From Dyella subtropica (GTDB taxonomy: Bacteria; Pseudomonadota; Gammaproteobacteria; Xanthomonadales; Rhodanobacteraceae), in NCBI RefSeq assembly GCF_026283965.1, contig NZ_JAPDPD010000001.1:517939-581938 (forward strand): 64,000 bases of DNA, given 5' to 3'. Position 1 is the stretch's first letter. The number at the start of each line of letters is the position of its first letter. A model generated the notes under the pieces. The model saw only the letters and a program-made list of their open reading frames with translations, was not told the origin of the DNA and ran no database searches. The translations under genes were made by a program, and so were the position numbers. This document shows positions 43,346-51,774 of this stretch, piece by piece.

Positions 43346-45514
43346 ATGCCACCCGTCGCGCCAGCCTTCATCGACAACACCGCCTTCCTGGGCGAGTTGT
43401 GCCGTTATGCGGACTTGTTGATCGAGCGCGCAACGTCGCAGCGGCAGGCCGCGCCTGCGACGGACGCGCAAGGGCCGCTGGCGTTGCGTCTGCGTGCCGC
43501 GCGGGCGCAGCAGGCACGCGAAGTGGATACCGCACTGACCACGGCATGGCAGCAGCTCGAAGGCCGCATGGAAGCCACCGTCGCGCAGGATCTCTTCATC
43601 CCCTGGATTCATTTCGCACAGCTGTTCCAGCTGACGCCGCTGGAGCAGCAGCTGGTGTTGATTGCGCTGTTGCCGGATATCGACGCCGATTACCGCGCCG
43701 TGCTGGCGGAGCTTTCTGACGGCGAGAGTGTGACGGAGCCGAACCTGCCGCTTTCTGCCGCTGCCCATCTGGTGGGTGGAGAGCGTGCGGGGCTGCAGTC
43801 CGCCTTGCTGATCGACAGCGCGCTGCGGCATTGGCACGTACTGGAACTCGACCCGTTCAGCGACGTGCTTCGTCTGGCCGGCGGCTTTCGGCTCGATCCC
43901 GTCTTGGCAGGGTACTTATGCGGACGTGCCGCGCCGCAACTCCGGCTCTACGAAACCTTGCCTGCGTTGCCGTCGACGGACGCGCTTGCCGATTTGCTGA
44001 TCGACGCCGGGTCGCGCCAGCTGGCCGAGCGCTTTGTCGATCGCTGCGGCGCAAGTGCGCCCCCCGATGCGGCTTTCGTACTGCAACTGCAGGGGCCGGA
44101 TGCCCGTTTGCTGGAGCGCTTCTGCGCGGCCATCTTCGCGCCGCTGCGCATGGGTTGCGTGCGCGTGGATGGCGGCCAGTTGCTGGGCCGCGATGGAGCG
44201 GCGGGACGCGCGGCGATGCTGGAGAGTCTGCGCCTGTTGTGCCGTGATGCGCTGTTGTGCAACCGGGTGCTGGTGCTGAGCGACTGCCAGCGCCTGAGCG
44301 GCAACGCAGCGGACGACGAAGCGCGCGCCCTGTTCGCCGCGATGCTGGATACGCTGCTGGAGAGCCAACGCTACGTGGTCGCGCTCAACGGTCCGGCGCG
44401 AGTGTTGTCCGAGCATGCGCATCGCTTCGCACCGCACCCGGTGACGCCCTTGCTGATCCAGGTGCCGATGCCCGATGCCGATTTGCGCCGGCGCATCTGG
44501 CAGGCCGGCGCACGGCGTCACGCGATGGTGCTGTCCGACACCTTGCTCGACAAACTGGTGAACAGCTACCTGTTCACCCAGACGCAAATCGATTCGGTGC
44601 TGAAAGAGGCCGACAGCCGACAATGGCTGGACGGCGACAGCCCAGGGGAAACGCTGCTGCTGGAGGTCTGCCGCGACGCCAGCGTCACCGAGCAATTCAG
44701 CGTGGCGGAAGAGGTCAAGACGCGCTACCGCCTGGACGACATCGTGCTGCCCGCGGCCACGCGAGGCTGGCTGGAAGAAGTGCTGCACTATGCGCAGAAC
44801 CGGCACCAGGTCGTCGAAGACTGGGGCTTCGATCGCCACAACCCCAACAGCCGCAATCTGTGCGTGTTGTTTTACGGACCTTCCGGCACCGGCAAGACCA
44901 TGGCCGCTTCGATCATCGCGAACGAGCTGAATCTCGGTCTGTATCGCGTGGACCTGGCCAATGTCATGAGCAAGTACATCGGCGAAACCGAGAAGCACCT
45001 GGCGCAACTGTTCGACCAGGCCGAATCCATGAACGTGGTGCTGTATTTCGACGAAGCGGAAAGCCTGTTCTCCAAGCGCACCGAAACCCACGACGCGCAC
45101 GACCGCTACGCCAACATCCAGACCGGGTACCTATTGCAGCGGATCGAGACCTATCCGGGCATCGTCATCCTTTCCACCAACCTGCTCAAGAACATGGACC
45201 AAGCCTTCACGCGGCGCTTCAAGTTCATGATCGAGTATCCGTTTCCCGGCGTGGCACAGCGCCAGCTGCTATGGCGTAAGGCCTTCCCGCCCGATGCGCC
45301 GCTGGCGGACGACGTGGACTTCGAGCTGCTGGCCGACAAGGCGGCCCTGAGCGGCGGCAACATCAACAACATCGCCTTGCGCGCCGCGTTCTATGCGGCG
45401 GCTGAGAAGAACGCGGTGGGGATGAATCACTTGTTGCGCGCGGTGGAGCGGGAATACGACAAATTGGGCAAGGTGTTTGCGGCAGGGGATTTTGCTTGGA
45501 GTGTGGACGATTAG
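43346..45514 (+). CDS. AAA+ ATPase of the eCIS (Afp15-like)
   Basis: 722 residues. The N-terminal winged-helix/remnant ATPase region (residues 1-430) is followed by a C-terminal AAA+ module: Walker A GPSGTGKT (about 510-517), Walker B VVLYFDEAESLF (about 563-574), sensor and arginine-finger segment AFTRRFKFMIEYPFPG. In Afp and PVC this ATPase is required for particle assembly but is not part of the finished particle. Length and motif spacing are normal. The start ATG 43346 lies after a repeat, so translation is not coupled to the fibre gene. Confidence 0.93.
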   Translation: MPPVAPAFIDNTAFLGELCRYADLLIERATSQRQAAPATDAQGPLALRLRAARAQQAREVDTALTTAWQQLEGRMEATVAQDLFIPWIHFAQLFQLTPLEQQLVLIALLPDIDADYRAVLAELSDGESVTEPNLPLSAAAHLVGGERAGLQSALLIDSALRHWHVLELDPFSDVLRLAGGFRLDPVLAGYLCGRAAPQLRLYETLPALPSTDALADLLIDAGSRQLAERFVDRCGASAPPDAAFVLQLQGPDARLLERFCAAIFAPLRMGCVRVDGGQLLGRDGAAGRAAMLESLRLLCRDALLCNRVLVLSDCQRLSGNAADDEARALFAAMLDTLLESQRYVVALNGPARVLSEHAHRFAPHPVTPLLIQVPMPDADLRRRIWQAGARRHAMVLSDTLLDKLVNSYLFTQTQIDSVLKEADSRQWLDGDSPGETLLLEVCRDASVTEQFSVAEEVKTRYRLDDIVLPAATRGWLEEVLHYAQNRHQVVEDWGFDRHNPNSRNLCVLFYGPSGTGKTMAASIIANELNLGLYRVDLANVMSKYIGETEKHLAQLFDQAESMNVVLYFDEAESLFSKRTETHDAHDRYANIQTGYLLQRIETYPGIVILSTNLLKNMDQAFTRRFKFMIEYPFPGVAQRQLLWRKAFPPDAPLADDVDFELLADKAALSGGNINNIALRAAFYAAAEKNAVGMNHLLRAVEREYDKLGKVFAAGDFAWSVDD

Positions 45515-45515
45515 A

Positions 45516-45794
45516 AGCGAGGAGTGAGTGTTGAGAAGTGAGGAGTGAGAGAAAAGCTCTACTGAATGGCGCCGAATCTGAGCTAGCGAGCTGTTTGCTC
45601 CCTCCCTTGCTTGCAGGGGAGGGCTGGGGAGGGGTGAGTACTTGCGAAAGCCTTTCGGGAGAGGCTTTCGCAAGTGTTCACCCCCTCCCGGCCTCCCCCT
45701 GCAAGCAAGGGGAGGAGAAAACCGCACTCGCTGAGATTCGGCGCGAATCAGGAAAGCTTTTGCTTTTACTCACTGCTCTTCACTCACTCCTCGC
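45516..45794. repeat. Nested palindrome with MITE-like element, copy 2
   Basis: Outer 14-base arms GCGAGGAGTGAGTG (45516-45529) and CACTCACTCCTCGC (45781-45794) enclose a second pair TGAATGGCGCCGAATCT (45563-45579) and AGATTCGGCGCGAATCA (45734-45750), which bound the CCCTCCC/GGGGAGGGG core shared with 13800-14010 and 57722-57932. It sits exactly between the ATPase gene and the first cargo gene and can fold into a large hairpin, so it probably separates the two transcripts. Confidence 0.85.
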
Positions 45795-45814
45795 ATTTAC
45801 CAGCGGGGGATTAG

Positions 45815-47380
45815 GTGGTTAGTCATTCCATAGGCATCCGAGGTGTGAGAGGACCACGCGGGCCGGCGCCTGCTCAGTGCCGCGCGCCGGTGGAGTCCGG
45901 GTATTTGGCTGCCCTGCCACCCGGACTCCACTACGCGTCGGGAGTCATGCAACGGGCGCCTGCTCCCAGTGCGGGGCAGGGCTTGCCTGCGGATTTGCGC
46001 GGCGGCGTCGAATCGCTCTCCGGTATGGACATGAGCGGCGTGCGCGTTCATTACGCATCGCCCTTGCCGGCGCAATTGAATGCGCTGGCCTACGCGCAGG
46101 GAACGGACATTCATCTCGCTCGCGGTCAGGAAAAGCACTTGCCGCATGAGGCCTGGCATGTGGTGCAGCAGATGCAGGGCAGGGTCAGGCCGACGATGCA
46201 GTTGGCGGGAACCCAGGTGAATGACGATGGAGGTTTGGAACGCGAAGCCGACGTCATGGGGGCAAGGTCCATGACCGCCGCAACACGTGCGGTCGGTCCG
46301 CTAGCGCAGGCCAGTCCCGCCGCCGGCGCGGCTCAGTGCAAATTTGGCGATGTCGCGCAGTTGAGCATCATGTCTCGATGGAGGTGGGGGGATTATTTCC
46401 GAGGATTGCCTAACAACCAGCGGATATGCGACGCGATCGACACCGGCGAACTGCGCACGACGATCGAGGATGTAACGAACGCGCATGGGAGGGTCACCAA
46501 TTGGATCATCCGCTTGCACGCCTATGCCAACAATGCTTGGGGAGCGATCGGCTCGGTCACCATTGACCGGTCGCAGGTGCAGGCGCCGGTGCAGGGTCCA
46601 CTTCTTCCTGGCGCCGCCCCGCTTGCGCCCATGTACGACAATCGGGTGCTGACCTTGCATACCGCGGCGCCGGCGGGTGGAAATGCCGGTGTGGCTACCT
46701 ATTTGTTCCCGGCTGTATTGGGCTGGATCGATCGCAACCTGCGCGGCGTGCAAGAGATCAATATGAACCCGGCCGGCGGTGCCGCATCGAAGTCGGTCAT
46801 GGCGGAGCTCGGCCAACGGTTGGGTGATCCCGCTGGGCATCTCAATGCCGTCGCTTCCAGAAACGCCAGAAAGAACGCCGAAACTCAGGCCCGTCTTGCT
46901 GCCGCACAAGGCGGACCGGCGGTGGTTGGCATCGGCAGTGGAGCGGGAGTCAATGCCTTGAATACCTGGGATACGCGTCTGAATGACGAGCACATGGACG
47001 ATTTGATATCGCTGGACCAGACGCCGTACACGGGTCTCGACATTCAGGCTGACGGCATGACGTTGGCTGGTACCGTGGACCCCAACGACATCAACAACAT
47101 GCAACTGACTCGCGATTACTTCGCCAATCGCATGAACGGGCCGATTGCCGATCCCATCGTCAATGCCCTGCACCCGGCTGCGCATTACTTTCAGGCAGCC
47201 GCAGCGCTCACCAATGGTGCTATAGCGGCTGCACCTCGCGCAGCGGCTCAGACCCTTCGCATGGCGAGGCTCACCAGCCGCTCGGGGGCGCTTGGTATCG
47301 GTGGAGCTTTGGACGCCGGATACCAGATCCGGATGTCGGGCAATGCGTTGGCGCGCGTGCTTCCCCATGCCATTCAATAA
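45815..47380 (+). CDS. DUF4157 eCIS cargo protein 1
   Basis: 521 residues from GTG 45815 (GGGGGATTA upstream). Residues about 30-165 are the DUF4157 module: [33 protein letters not shown], zinc-protease-like HEAWH (about 111) and LEREADVMG. DUF4157 is a known marker of eCIS-loaded toxins. The C-terminal 330 residues are unrelated to those of the other cargo proteins. The block VATYLFPAVLGWIDRNLRG...INMNPAGGAASKSVMAELG has a weak acetyltransferase-like look, which is only a guess. The last 70 residues are alanine-rich and amphipathic. Confidence 0.85.
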   Translation: MVSHSIGIRGVRGPRGPAPAQCRAPVESGYLAALPPGLHYASGVMQRAPAPSAGQGLPADLRGGVESLSGMDMSGVRVHYASPLPAQLNALAYAQGTDIHLARGQEKHLPHEAWHVVQQMQGRVRPTMQLAGTQVNDDGGLEREADVMGARSMTAATRAVGPLAQASPAAGAAQCKFGDVAQLSIMSRWRWGDYFRGLPNNQRICDAIDTGELRTTIEDVTNAHGRVTNWIIRLHAYANNAWGAIGSVTIDRSQVQAPVQGPLLPGAAPLAPMYDNRVLTLHTAAPAGGNAGVATYLFPAVLGWIDRNLRGVQEINMNPAGGAASKSVMAELGQRLGDPAGHLNAVASRNARKNAETQARLAAAQGGPAVVGIGSGAGVNALNTWDTRLNDEHMDDLISLDQTPYTGLDIQADGMTLAGTVDPNDINNMQLTRDYFANRMNGPIADPIVNALHPAAHYFQAAAALTNGAIAAAPRAAAQTLRMARLTSRSGALGIGGALDAGYQIRMSGNALARVLPHAIQ

Positions 47381-47397
47381 GAAGTGACAACCCGACC

Positions 47398-49524
47398 ATG
47401 CGGCCTCTCACCAGAAACCGTGCACGAAGTCATGTCGTGCCCCCTTCGAAACCGCTGCAAGCCCGAACTGCGAGAACACGCACCGGTGCTGTGCTTGCAC
47501 CATTGATGGCGCCCGCGCATACCGCCCACCTCGCCAGCTTGCCAACGGGACTGCACTACGCGGCAAGCACGCTGCAACGCGCACCGGCCGTAGCGTCTGC
47601 ATCGCAAGGGCAGGCACTGCCGGATGGGTTGCGCACGGGCATCGAGTCGCTCTCCGGCATGGATATGGGCAGTGTGCGTGTGCATTACGCCTCGCCCTTG
47701 CCGGCGCAATTGAACGCGCTGGCCTACGCACAAGGCTCAGACATTCACCTGGCGCGCGGCGAGGAAAAACATCTGCCCCACGAGGCCTGGCACGTGGTGC
47801 AGCAGAGTTCGGGTCGCGTGAAACCGACCACGCAGGCCCAAGGAGTGTCGATCAATGACGACCCCGCGCTCGAGCGGGAGGCGGATGCGATGGGCGCTCG
47901 TGCCTTGCAGCTCAAGACGGATGGTCGCGATAGCCGCGCGCCCGGCCGTATCGGCGGCGGACAGAAAATCGTCCAGCGCTATCTGATAGTCGGCGGATTC
48001 GACCATACGAATGATGTAAAAACCAACGGCGCTGACATCGACACCGAAACTGCCGCTGTCATGACGTTGATGTTAAATGCGGTTGCACCTGCTCACCATG
48101 CGGTTGCACCTGCCCACCATGCGGTTGCACCTGCCCACCATGCGGTTGCACCTGCTCACCATGCGGTTGCACCGCTTGAAAACACGGCTTATCAATTTTT
48201 ACGGGCAGATGATCGCGGCCTGGTCACCCGACAGTTGAAAAAATGGATAGAAGACAATCAAGGCGCCAAGGGCGGTGCGAGCAGAAACGCTGCTTTTGGT
48301 CGTAAGCAACAAGCCCGTGTCTATACCAACTACCGCGATCTGGCGATGGCGATCTATGGCTGGGTTTCATCGAAAGAAGGCCGGCGTCAGGAAAAGCGCC
48401 TGGCAAATCAGGTTTATGCCAGCCCGGTCGTTGAGGACCACATCAATAACGTGTTGCGCCGTATTGCTGTATGGATCGGCACGCGAGCGGGCAGCGCAAA
48501 TATCGTCAACGAACTCGATACGGATATTCCGGAAGATAGCCCTTGGGCCGACTATGCGAAATGGTTCAATCATGTCCGCAGTGCGGACGGACGTCCTATA
48601 CCGTCGCGTTTCTACCCTGTCCTCCAGGCCCCCGAGAACTACTCGATGCGCGACAAGATCGCGACCTTGCACGATGTGATGAAATATTTCATGGAAGATA
48701 GCGGGACGCATGGCCAAGGTTTGCTCGTTGAAGGCGCTGGCGGCGGGCGCCCTTCATTTCTCACTTTTCAGGGTACAACTCTTGGCGGAAGAGCCGTATA
48801 CATTCGGCCGAATAGCTCAGTCATTCTTCGCAATGCTTTGGCACGAGAACTGGCCACTGGTAAATTCATAAGGCCCGCCAATGAAGAGCAGCACGCCAGT
48901 TACACCTATGCCCGTACTCACCATATTCCCATGTGGGCCAGGCACTCCTTTACCGCTGCGCGCATGATGCGATTAGCCGAGCAAGCTGGCGCGAATGCGG
49001 CGCAAGTCCAGGCCGTCGCACACGCGACAATGGCGTTCTGGCGCAAGGATTACGACCATCGCGATGTCCCCTATCACACCATGCATGAAATCATGGATTT
49101 CATGCCGCATTTCGGTGGCGCCTACAATCCACTCACGCGCTATGAGGACATGCACACCGCCATCGATTCCCTCCCGCCGCTGATGGCCAGGTTGACCGTG
49201 ATCGCCACTTCCGCCAATTGGAATGGCAGGGCTAGATTCAATAGAGGCAATCAGGCGCCTGAATCCATTGTCGACATACGCAACGAATTAGCCAGCGGAA
49301 ACGCGAATGTGGACAAACTTCTACGGATCAAGAATCTGATCAGAGACAAAACCGGGTTCAGCCTTTTGAGGACGGCAACAGCCCGAAATTTTTATACCAT
49401 CCTGGCGGGGATACCCGACAACGTGAATCTGTATCAGCAGGGCGGCACCTCCGCCAGGGTCAAATCGGAGATTGCCATTCAACTCAGCGTCGTACTGCGC
49501 GGCCTGCGGGCGTTTAATCCGTAA
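47398..49524 (+). CDS. DUF4157 eCIS cargo protein 2
   Basis: 708 residues. An Arg-rich start ([11 protein letters not shown]) is followed by the DUF4157 module with HEAWH near residue 128 and [14 protein letters not shown]. Residues about 228-260 are a HAVAPAH repeat (four 7-residue units and part of a fifth) that acts like a hinge. The C-terminal 440 residues are mixed helical and beta, with [17 protein letters not shown] and a His-rich stretch ([21 protein letters not shown]) that could bind metal. I do not recognise the toxin fold. The coding strand has lower GC in the C-terminal part than its neighbours, consistent with acquisition of that module. Confidence 0.85.
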   Translation: MRPLTRNRARSHVVPPSKPLQARTARTRTGAVLAPLMAPAHTAHLASLPTGLHYAASTLQRAPAVASASQGQALPDGLRTGIESLSGMDMGSVRVHYASPLPAQLNALAYAQGSDIHLARGEEKHLPHEAWHVVQQSSGRVKPTTQAQGVSINDDPALEREADAMGARALQLKTDGRDSRAPGRIGGGQKIVQRYLIVGGFDHTNDVKTNGADIDTETAAVMTLMLNAVAPAHHAVAPAHHAVAPAHHAVAPAHHAVAPLENTAYQFLRADDRGLVTRQLKKWIEDNQGAKGGASRNAAFGRKQQARVYTNYRDLAMAIYGWVSSKEGRRQEKRLANQVYASPVVEDHINNVLRRIAVWIGTRAGSANIVNELDTDIPEDSPWADYAKWFNHVRSADGRPIPSRFYPVLQAPENYSMRDKIATLHDVMKYFMEDSGTHGQGLLVEGAGGGRPSFLTFQGTTLGGRAVYIRPNSSVILRNALARELATGKFIRPANEEQHASYTYARTHHIPMWARHSFTAARMMRLAEQAGANAAQVQAVAHATMAFWRKDYDHRDVPYHTMHEIMDFMPHFGGAYNPLTRYEDMHTAIDSLPPLMARLTVIATSANWNGRARFNRGNQAPESIVDIRNELASGNANVDKLLRIKNLIRDKTGFSLLRTATARNFYTILAGIPDNVNLYQQGGTSARVKSEIAIQLSVVLRGLRAFNP
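48079..48173 (+). repeat. 21-base tandem repeat inside cargo 2
   Basis: Four complete units GCGGTTGCACCTGCYCACCAT and an 11-base fifth, in frame, encoding AVAPAHH-type heptads. Units 1 and 4 have T, and units 2 and 3 have C, at the variable base. Copy number is likely to vary between strains. Confidence 0.95.
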
Positions 49525-49565
49525 ACGGTAGAGAGGATGCCACCATCGAAGGCCCGTACGATCAC

Positions 49566-49841
49566 GTGACCGACAAGATCAACAACCTGATCGGCATCCA
49601 TCTCGGCCAGTTCCTCACCGAAGAATGCGGACCGTGGGTGGAACGGCTATGGCAGAACGGTACGCTGGCCTATGCCACCAGCTTCCGCGTCGATACTCGC
49701 ACAGGGCGGCAAACGGCCGACGTGAACTATCAGCAGCCGATCGACTACCTGCTGACCATCGTGGGCCGTGTACCGCAATTCGACGAGCTGGAGCAGGGCA
49801 CCTTGGACCGGTCCGGCGTTCGTTTCGAGGAGATCGACTGA
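49566..49841 (+). CDS. Small protein between cargo 2 and cargo 3
   Basis: 91 residues from GTG 49566. The frame is open upstream to about 49536 with sequence IEGPYDHV, and a GAGAGGATG ribosome-like site sits just before an ATC codon, so translation might start at a non-standard codon there. No family is recognised; it is soluble and mixed alpha/beta (INNLIGIHLGQFL, PIDYLLTIVGRVP). Its stop overlaps the ATG of cargo 3 (TGATG), so it is strictly co-translated with it. A role as loading chaperone, adaptor or protective partner is inferred. Confidence 0.7.
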   Translation: MTDKINNLIGIHLGQFLTEECGPWVERLWQNGTLAYATSFRVDTRTGRQTADVNYQQPIDYLLTIVGRVPQFDELEQGTLDRSGVRFEEID

Positions 49842-51028
49842 TGCACAGCGTGGGTCACTCCGTCGCCAAAAAAGTAGATGCCGAGACGTCGCCGGCGCCC
49901 CTCACGATGCAGCGGGTCGCCGTGAATGTCGCCAGCGTGCCACCGGGGCTGCATTACTCGCCAGGTGTGGTGCAGCGTGCGCCGGCCGCAGGGAGTGGGC
50001 AGGCGTTACCGGATGGCTTGCGCGCAGGTATCGAATCGCTTTCGGGCATGGATATGAGCGGCGTGCGTGTGCATTACGGCTCGTCATTGCCTGCGCAATT
50101 GAACGCGCTGGCCTACGCACAAGGCTCGGACATCCATCTGGCGCGTGGCCAGGAAAAGCACTTGCCGCACGAAGCCTGGCACGTGGTGCAGCAGAGCTCG
50201 GGTCGCGTGAAACCGACCATGCGTATGGGCGGCGTCAACATCAACGACAACGCCGGGTTGGAACGCGAGGCCGACCAGATGGGCGTGCGGGCATTGCATG
50301 CGGGTCGTGCTGCCACCGACGCTAACTATCGCCCCCTTGCGATGCAGGGGGAGCCGATCTCGCAGCGCGTATTGATCGACGGGAAGGACATCAAGCCCGA
50401 TGCGACGGGCGAGAACGAACAGATCCTCAGCGACGCGCTCGATGCCATCATCGAAGCACAAGAGGGCACATTGGCCGACCCCGACAGCTGGGTATCCCGA
50501 GCTGCTGCGATCAATGCCGAGCTTCAGCTCAACGGCACCACGCCAGCGGTGCTCAAGGAGATCGAAGATTTCTACAAGGAAGCAGGCGAGTTGAATTTTC
50601 TGGTCAACCCGGTGCTGCGTGAGGCGTGGCAACGCTGCCTGAATGCAACCTCCAACAAAACGAGCTATTCCGCGGTTGGCGGCAAGTTCAAAGACAAGCT
50701 TCCGGACGTGCTTCATGAGATCAGTGTCGACTTTCCGGGGCTTGCCGCCAAAACGAAACAGGTACCGACCATCAAGGTGAACAAGGAACACATGGTCAAC
50801 AAGGGCGGGGCGCACAAAGGATCGCAAACTGCCCACGAAAACCTGATGTTCGCCGCGGCGCCACCGATCGGCGCAACGGAAACCCTGTCCGAATTCCATA
50901 AGCAATTGCATGCGTTGAAGCCGGGTACGGGACAGATCAACTACAACGCACTCGACGATGACATTCGGACGATCATCGAGGATGCACAAATGGATTACAG
51001 TGCGGACGGCATGGGAGACCTCGTTTAG
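49841..51028 (+). CDS. DUF4157 eCIS cargo protein 3
   Basis: 395 residues from ATG 49841. The DUF4157 module spans residues about 25-155 (HEAWH near 110). Its DNA is almost identical to the module of cargo 4. The C-terminal 235 residues are unique: a helical part (LSDALDAIIEAQEG, VLKEIEDFYKEAGEL), then NKEHMVNKGGAHKGSQTAHENLMF. That block has spacing reminiscent of HNH-type nuclease motifs, a weak inference. The TAG stop is part of a 23-base inverted repeat. Confidence 0.85.
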   Translation: MHSVGHSVAKKVDAETSPAPLTMQRVAVNVASVPPGLHYSPGVVQRAPAAGSGQALPDGLRAGIESLSGMDMSGVRVHYGSSLPAQLNALAYAQGSDIHLARGQEKHLPHEAWHVVQQSSGRVKPTMRMGGVNINDNAGLEREADQMGVRALHAGRAATDANYRPLAMQGEPISQRVLIDGKDIKPDATGENEQILSDALDAIIEAQEGTLADPDSWVSRAAAINAELQLNGTTPAVLKEIEDFYKEAGELNFLVNPVLREAWQRCLNATSNKTSYSAVGGKFKDKLPDVLHEISVDFPGLAAKTKQVPTIKVNKEHMVNKGGAHKGSQTAHENLMFAAAPPIGATETLSEFHKQLHALKPGTGQINYNALDDDIRTIIEDAQMDYSADGMGDLV

Positions 51029-51102
51029 GGATGCTCTGATCTATTCAACGTAGGTGTCACCGCTGTGTCAGCTCGCCTGCGTTGAATAGATCAGAGCATC
51101 CC
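51028..51102 (+). terminator. Perfect 23-base inverted repeat after cargo 3
   Basis: GGGATGCTCTGATCTATTC... (51028-51050) is exactly complementary to 51080-51102, with a 29-base loop. The left arm begins on the last base of the cargo 3 stop codon. It may act as a terminator or attenuator before the DUF4272 gene. The left arm and loop start resemble 62202-62232, so it may instead be a transposon-end relic. Confidence 0.6.
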
Positions 51103-51123
51103 TACACCACGCATATCAGGATC

Positions 51124-51774
51124 ATGATGACTACGGTTACTCCCGTCGATGCGGCGGCAAGAAAATCACGCTCGGAAGCGCATCTCGTGCAGATGGGCAT
51201 TCCTATCGATCCATCCTCGCCGCCGTTGGAACTGTCCGCATCGGTGCGTCCGCCGGAAGCCATTCCGGCGCGCGCCATCTGTCTGTGTCTCTGTGCCGCC
51301 AAGGCCGAGGGTCTCGATCCGGCGACCGTGGCCTCGCTTGTCACCAACTTTCATGTTGGGCGCTACCTGCGCCCGCCCGAAGTGGAGTTTCTCTATGGAA
51401 CGGCTGATGCAAGCGATCAGGTGAACCGGTTCCAATGGGGATACGAAGCCTGCTGGGCGCTGCTGTGGGTGTTGGGCCGCCTGGAAACGCTGGACGACCC
51501 GGTGGCACGCTGCGACCCGCAACAGGCTGCCAGGATCATCACCACGTCCGGCTCGATAACCGGATTGATCGGTACGCTGCGATCGAATGACGAAATTTTC
51601 GATGTTGCCGATCTGACCCATCGCTTTCTCGACGCGTGCCGACAGGCTGGGCCACCTTACGAAAACTTGCCCGGTGAATTGATTTGCCCGGTGGTGTACC
51701 AGCGCCAGCTCGCTTTCCAATGGCTGCTCGATCCCGCGGGTACGCGCTGGGAAGAGATCATTGTGCCGATATGA
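51124..51774 (+). CDS. DUF4272 family protein
   Basis: 216 residues from ATG 51124 (ATG 51127 also possible). It matches DUF4272: the start ARKSRSEAHLVQMGIPIDPSSPPLE, then PPEAIPARAICLCLCAAKAEG and the block RFQWGYEACWALLWVLGRLETLDDP, with the C-terminal VVYQRQLAFQWLLDP. Function unknown. It lies between two toxin-like cargo genes and overlaps cargo 4 by 4 bases (ATGA), so a role linked to cargo 4, such as chaperone or immunity-like protein, is plausible but not shown. Confidence 0.85.
   Translation: MMTTVTPVDAAARKSRSEAHLVQMGIPIDPSSPPLELSASVRPPEAIPARAICLCLCAAKAEGLDPATVASLVTNFHVGRYLRPPEVEFLYGTADASDQVNRFQWGYEACWALLWVLGRLETLDDPVARCDPQQAARIITTSGSITGLIGTLRSNDEIFDVADLTHRFLDACRQAGPPYENLPGELICPVVYQRQLAFQWLLDPAGTRWEEIIVPI

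Noticed and set aside
20774..45514. A prophage
   Set aside because: There is no integrase, terminase, portal, capsid or lysis gene, and the ATPase and DUF4255 genes are specific to eCIS.
25287..45514. A type VI secretion system
   Set aside because: No membrane complex genes (TssJ, TssL, TssM) or ClpV-type gene are present, and the ATPase is Afp15-like.
48079..48173. A CRISPR-like repeat array
   Set aside because: The units are contiguous without spacers, and they are translated in frame.
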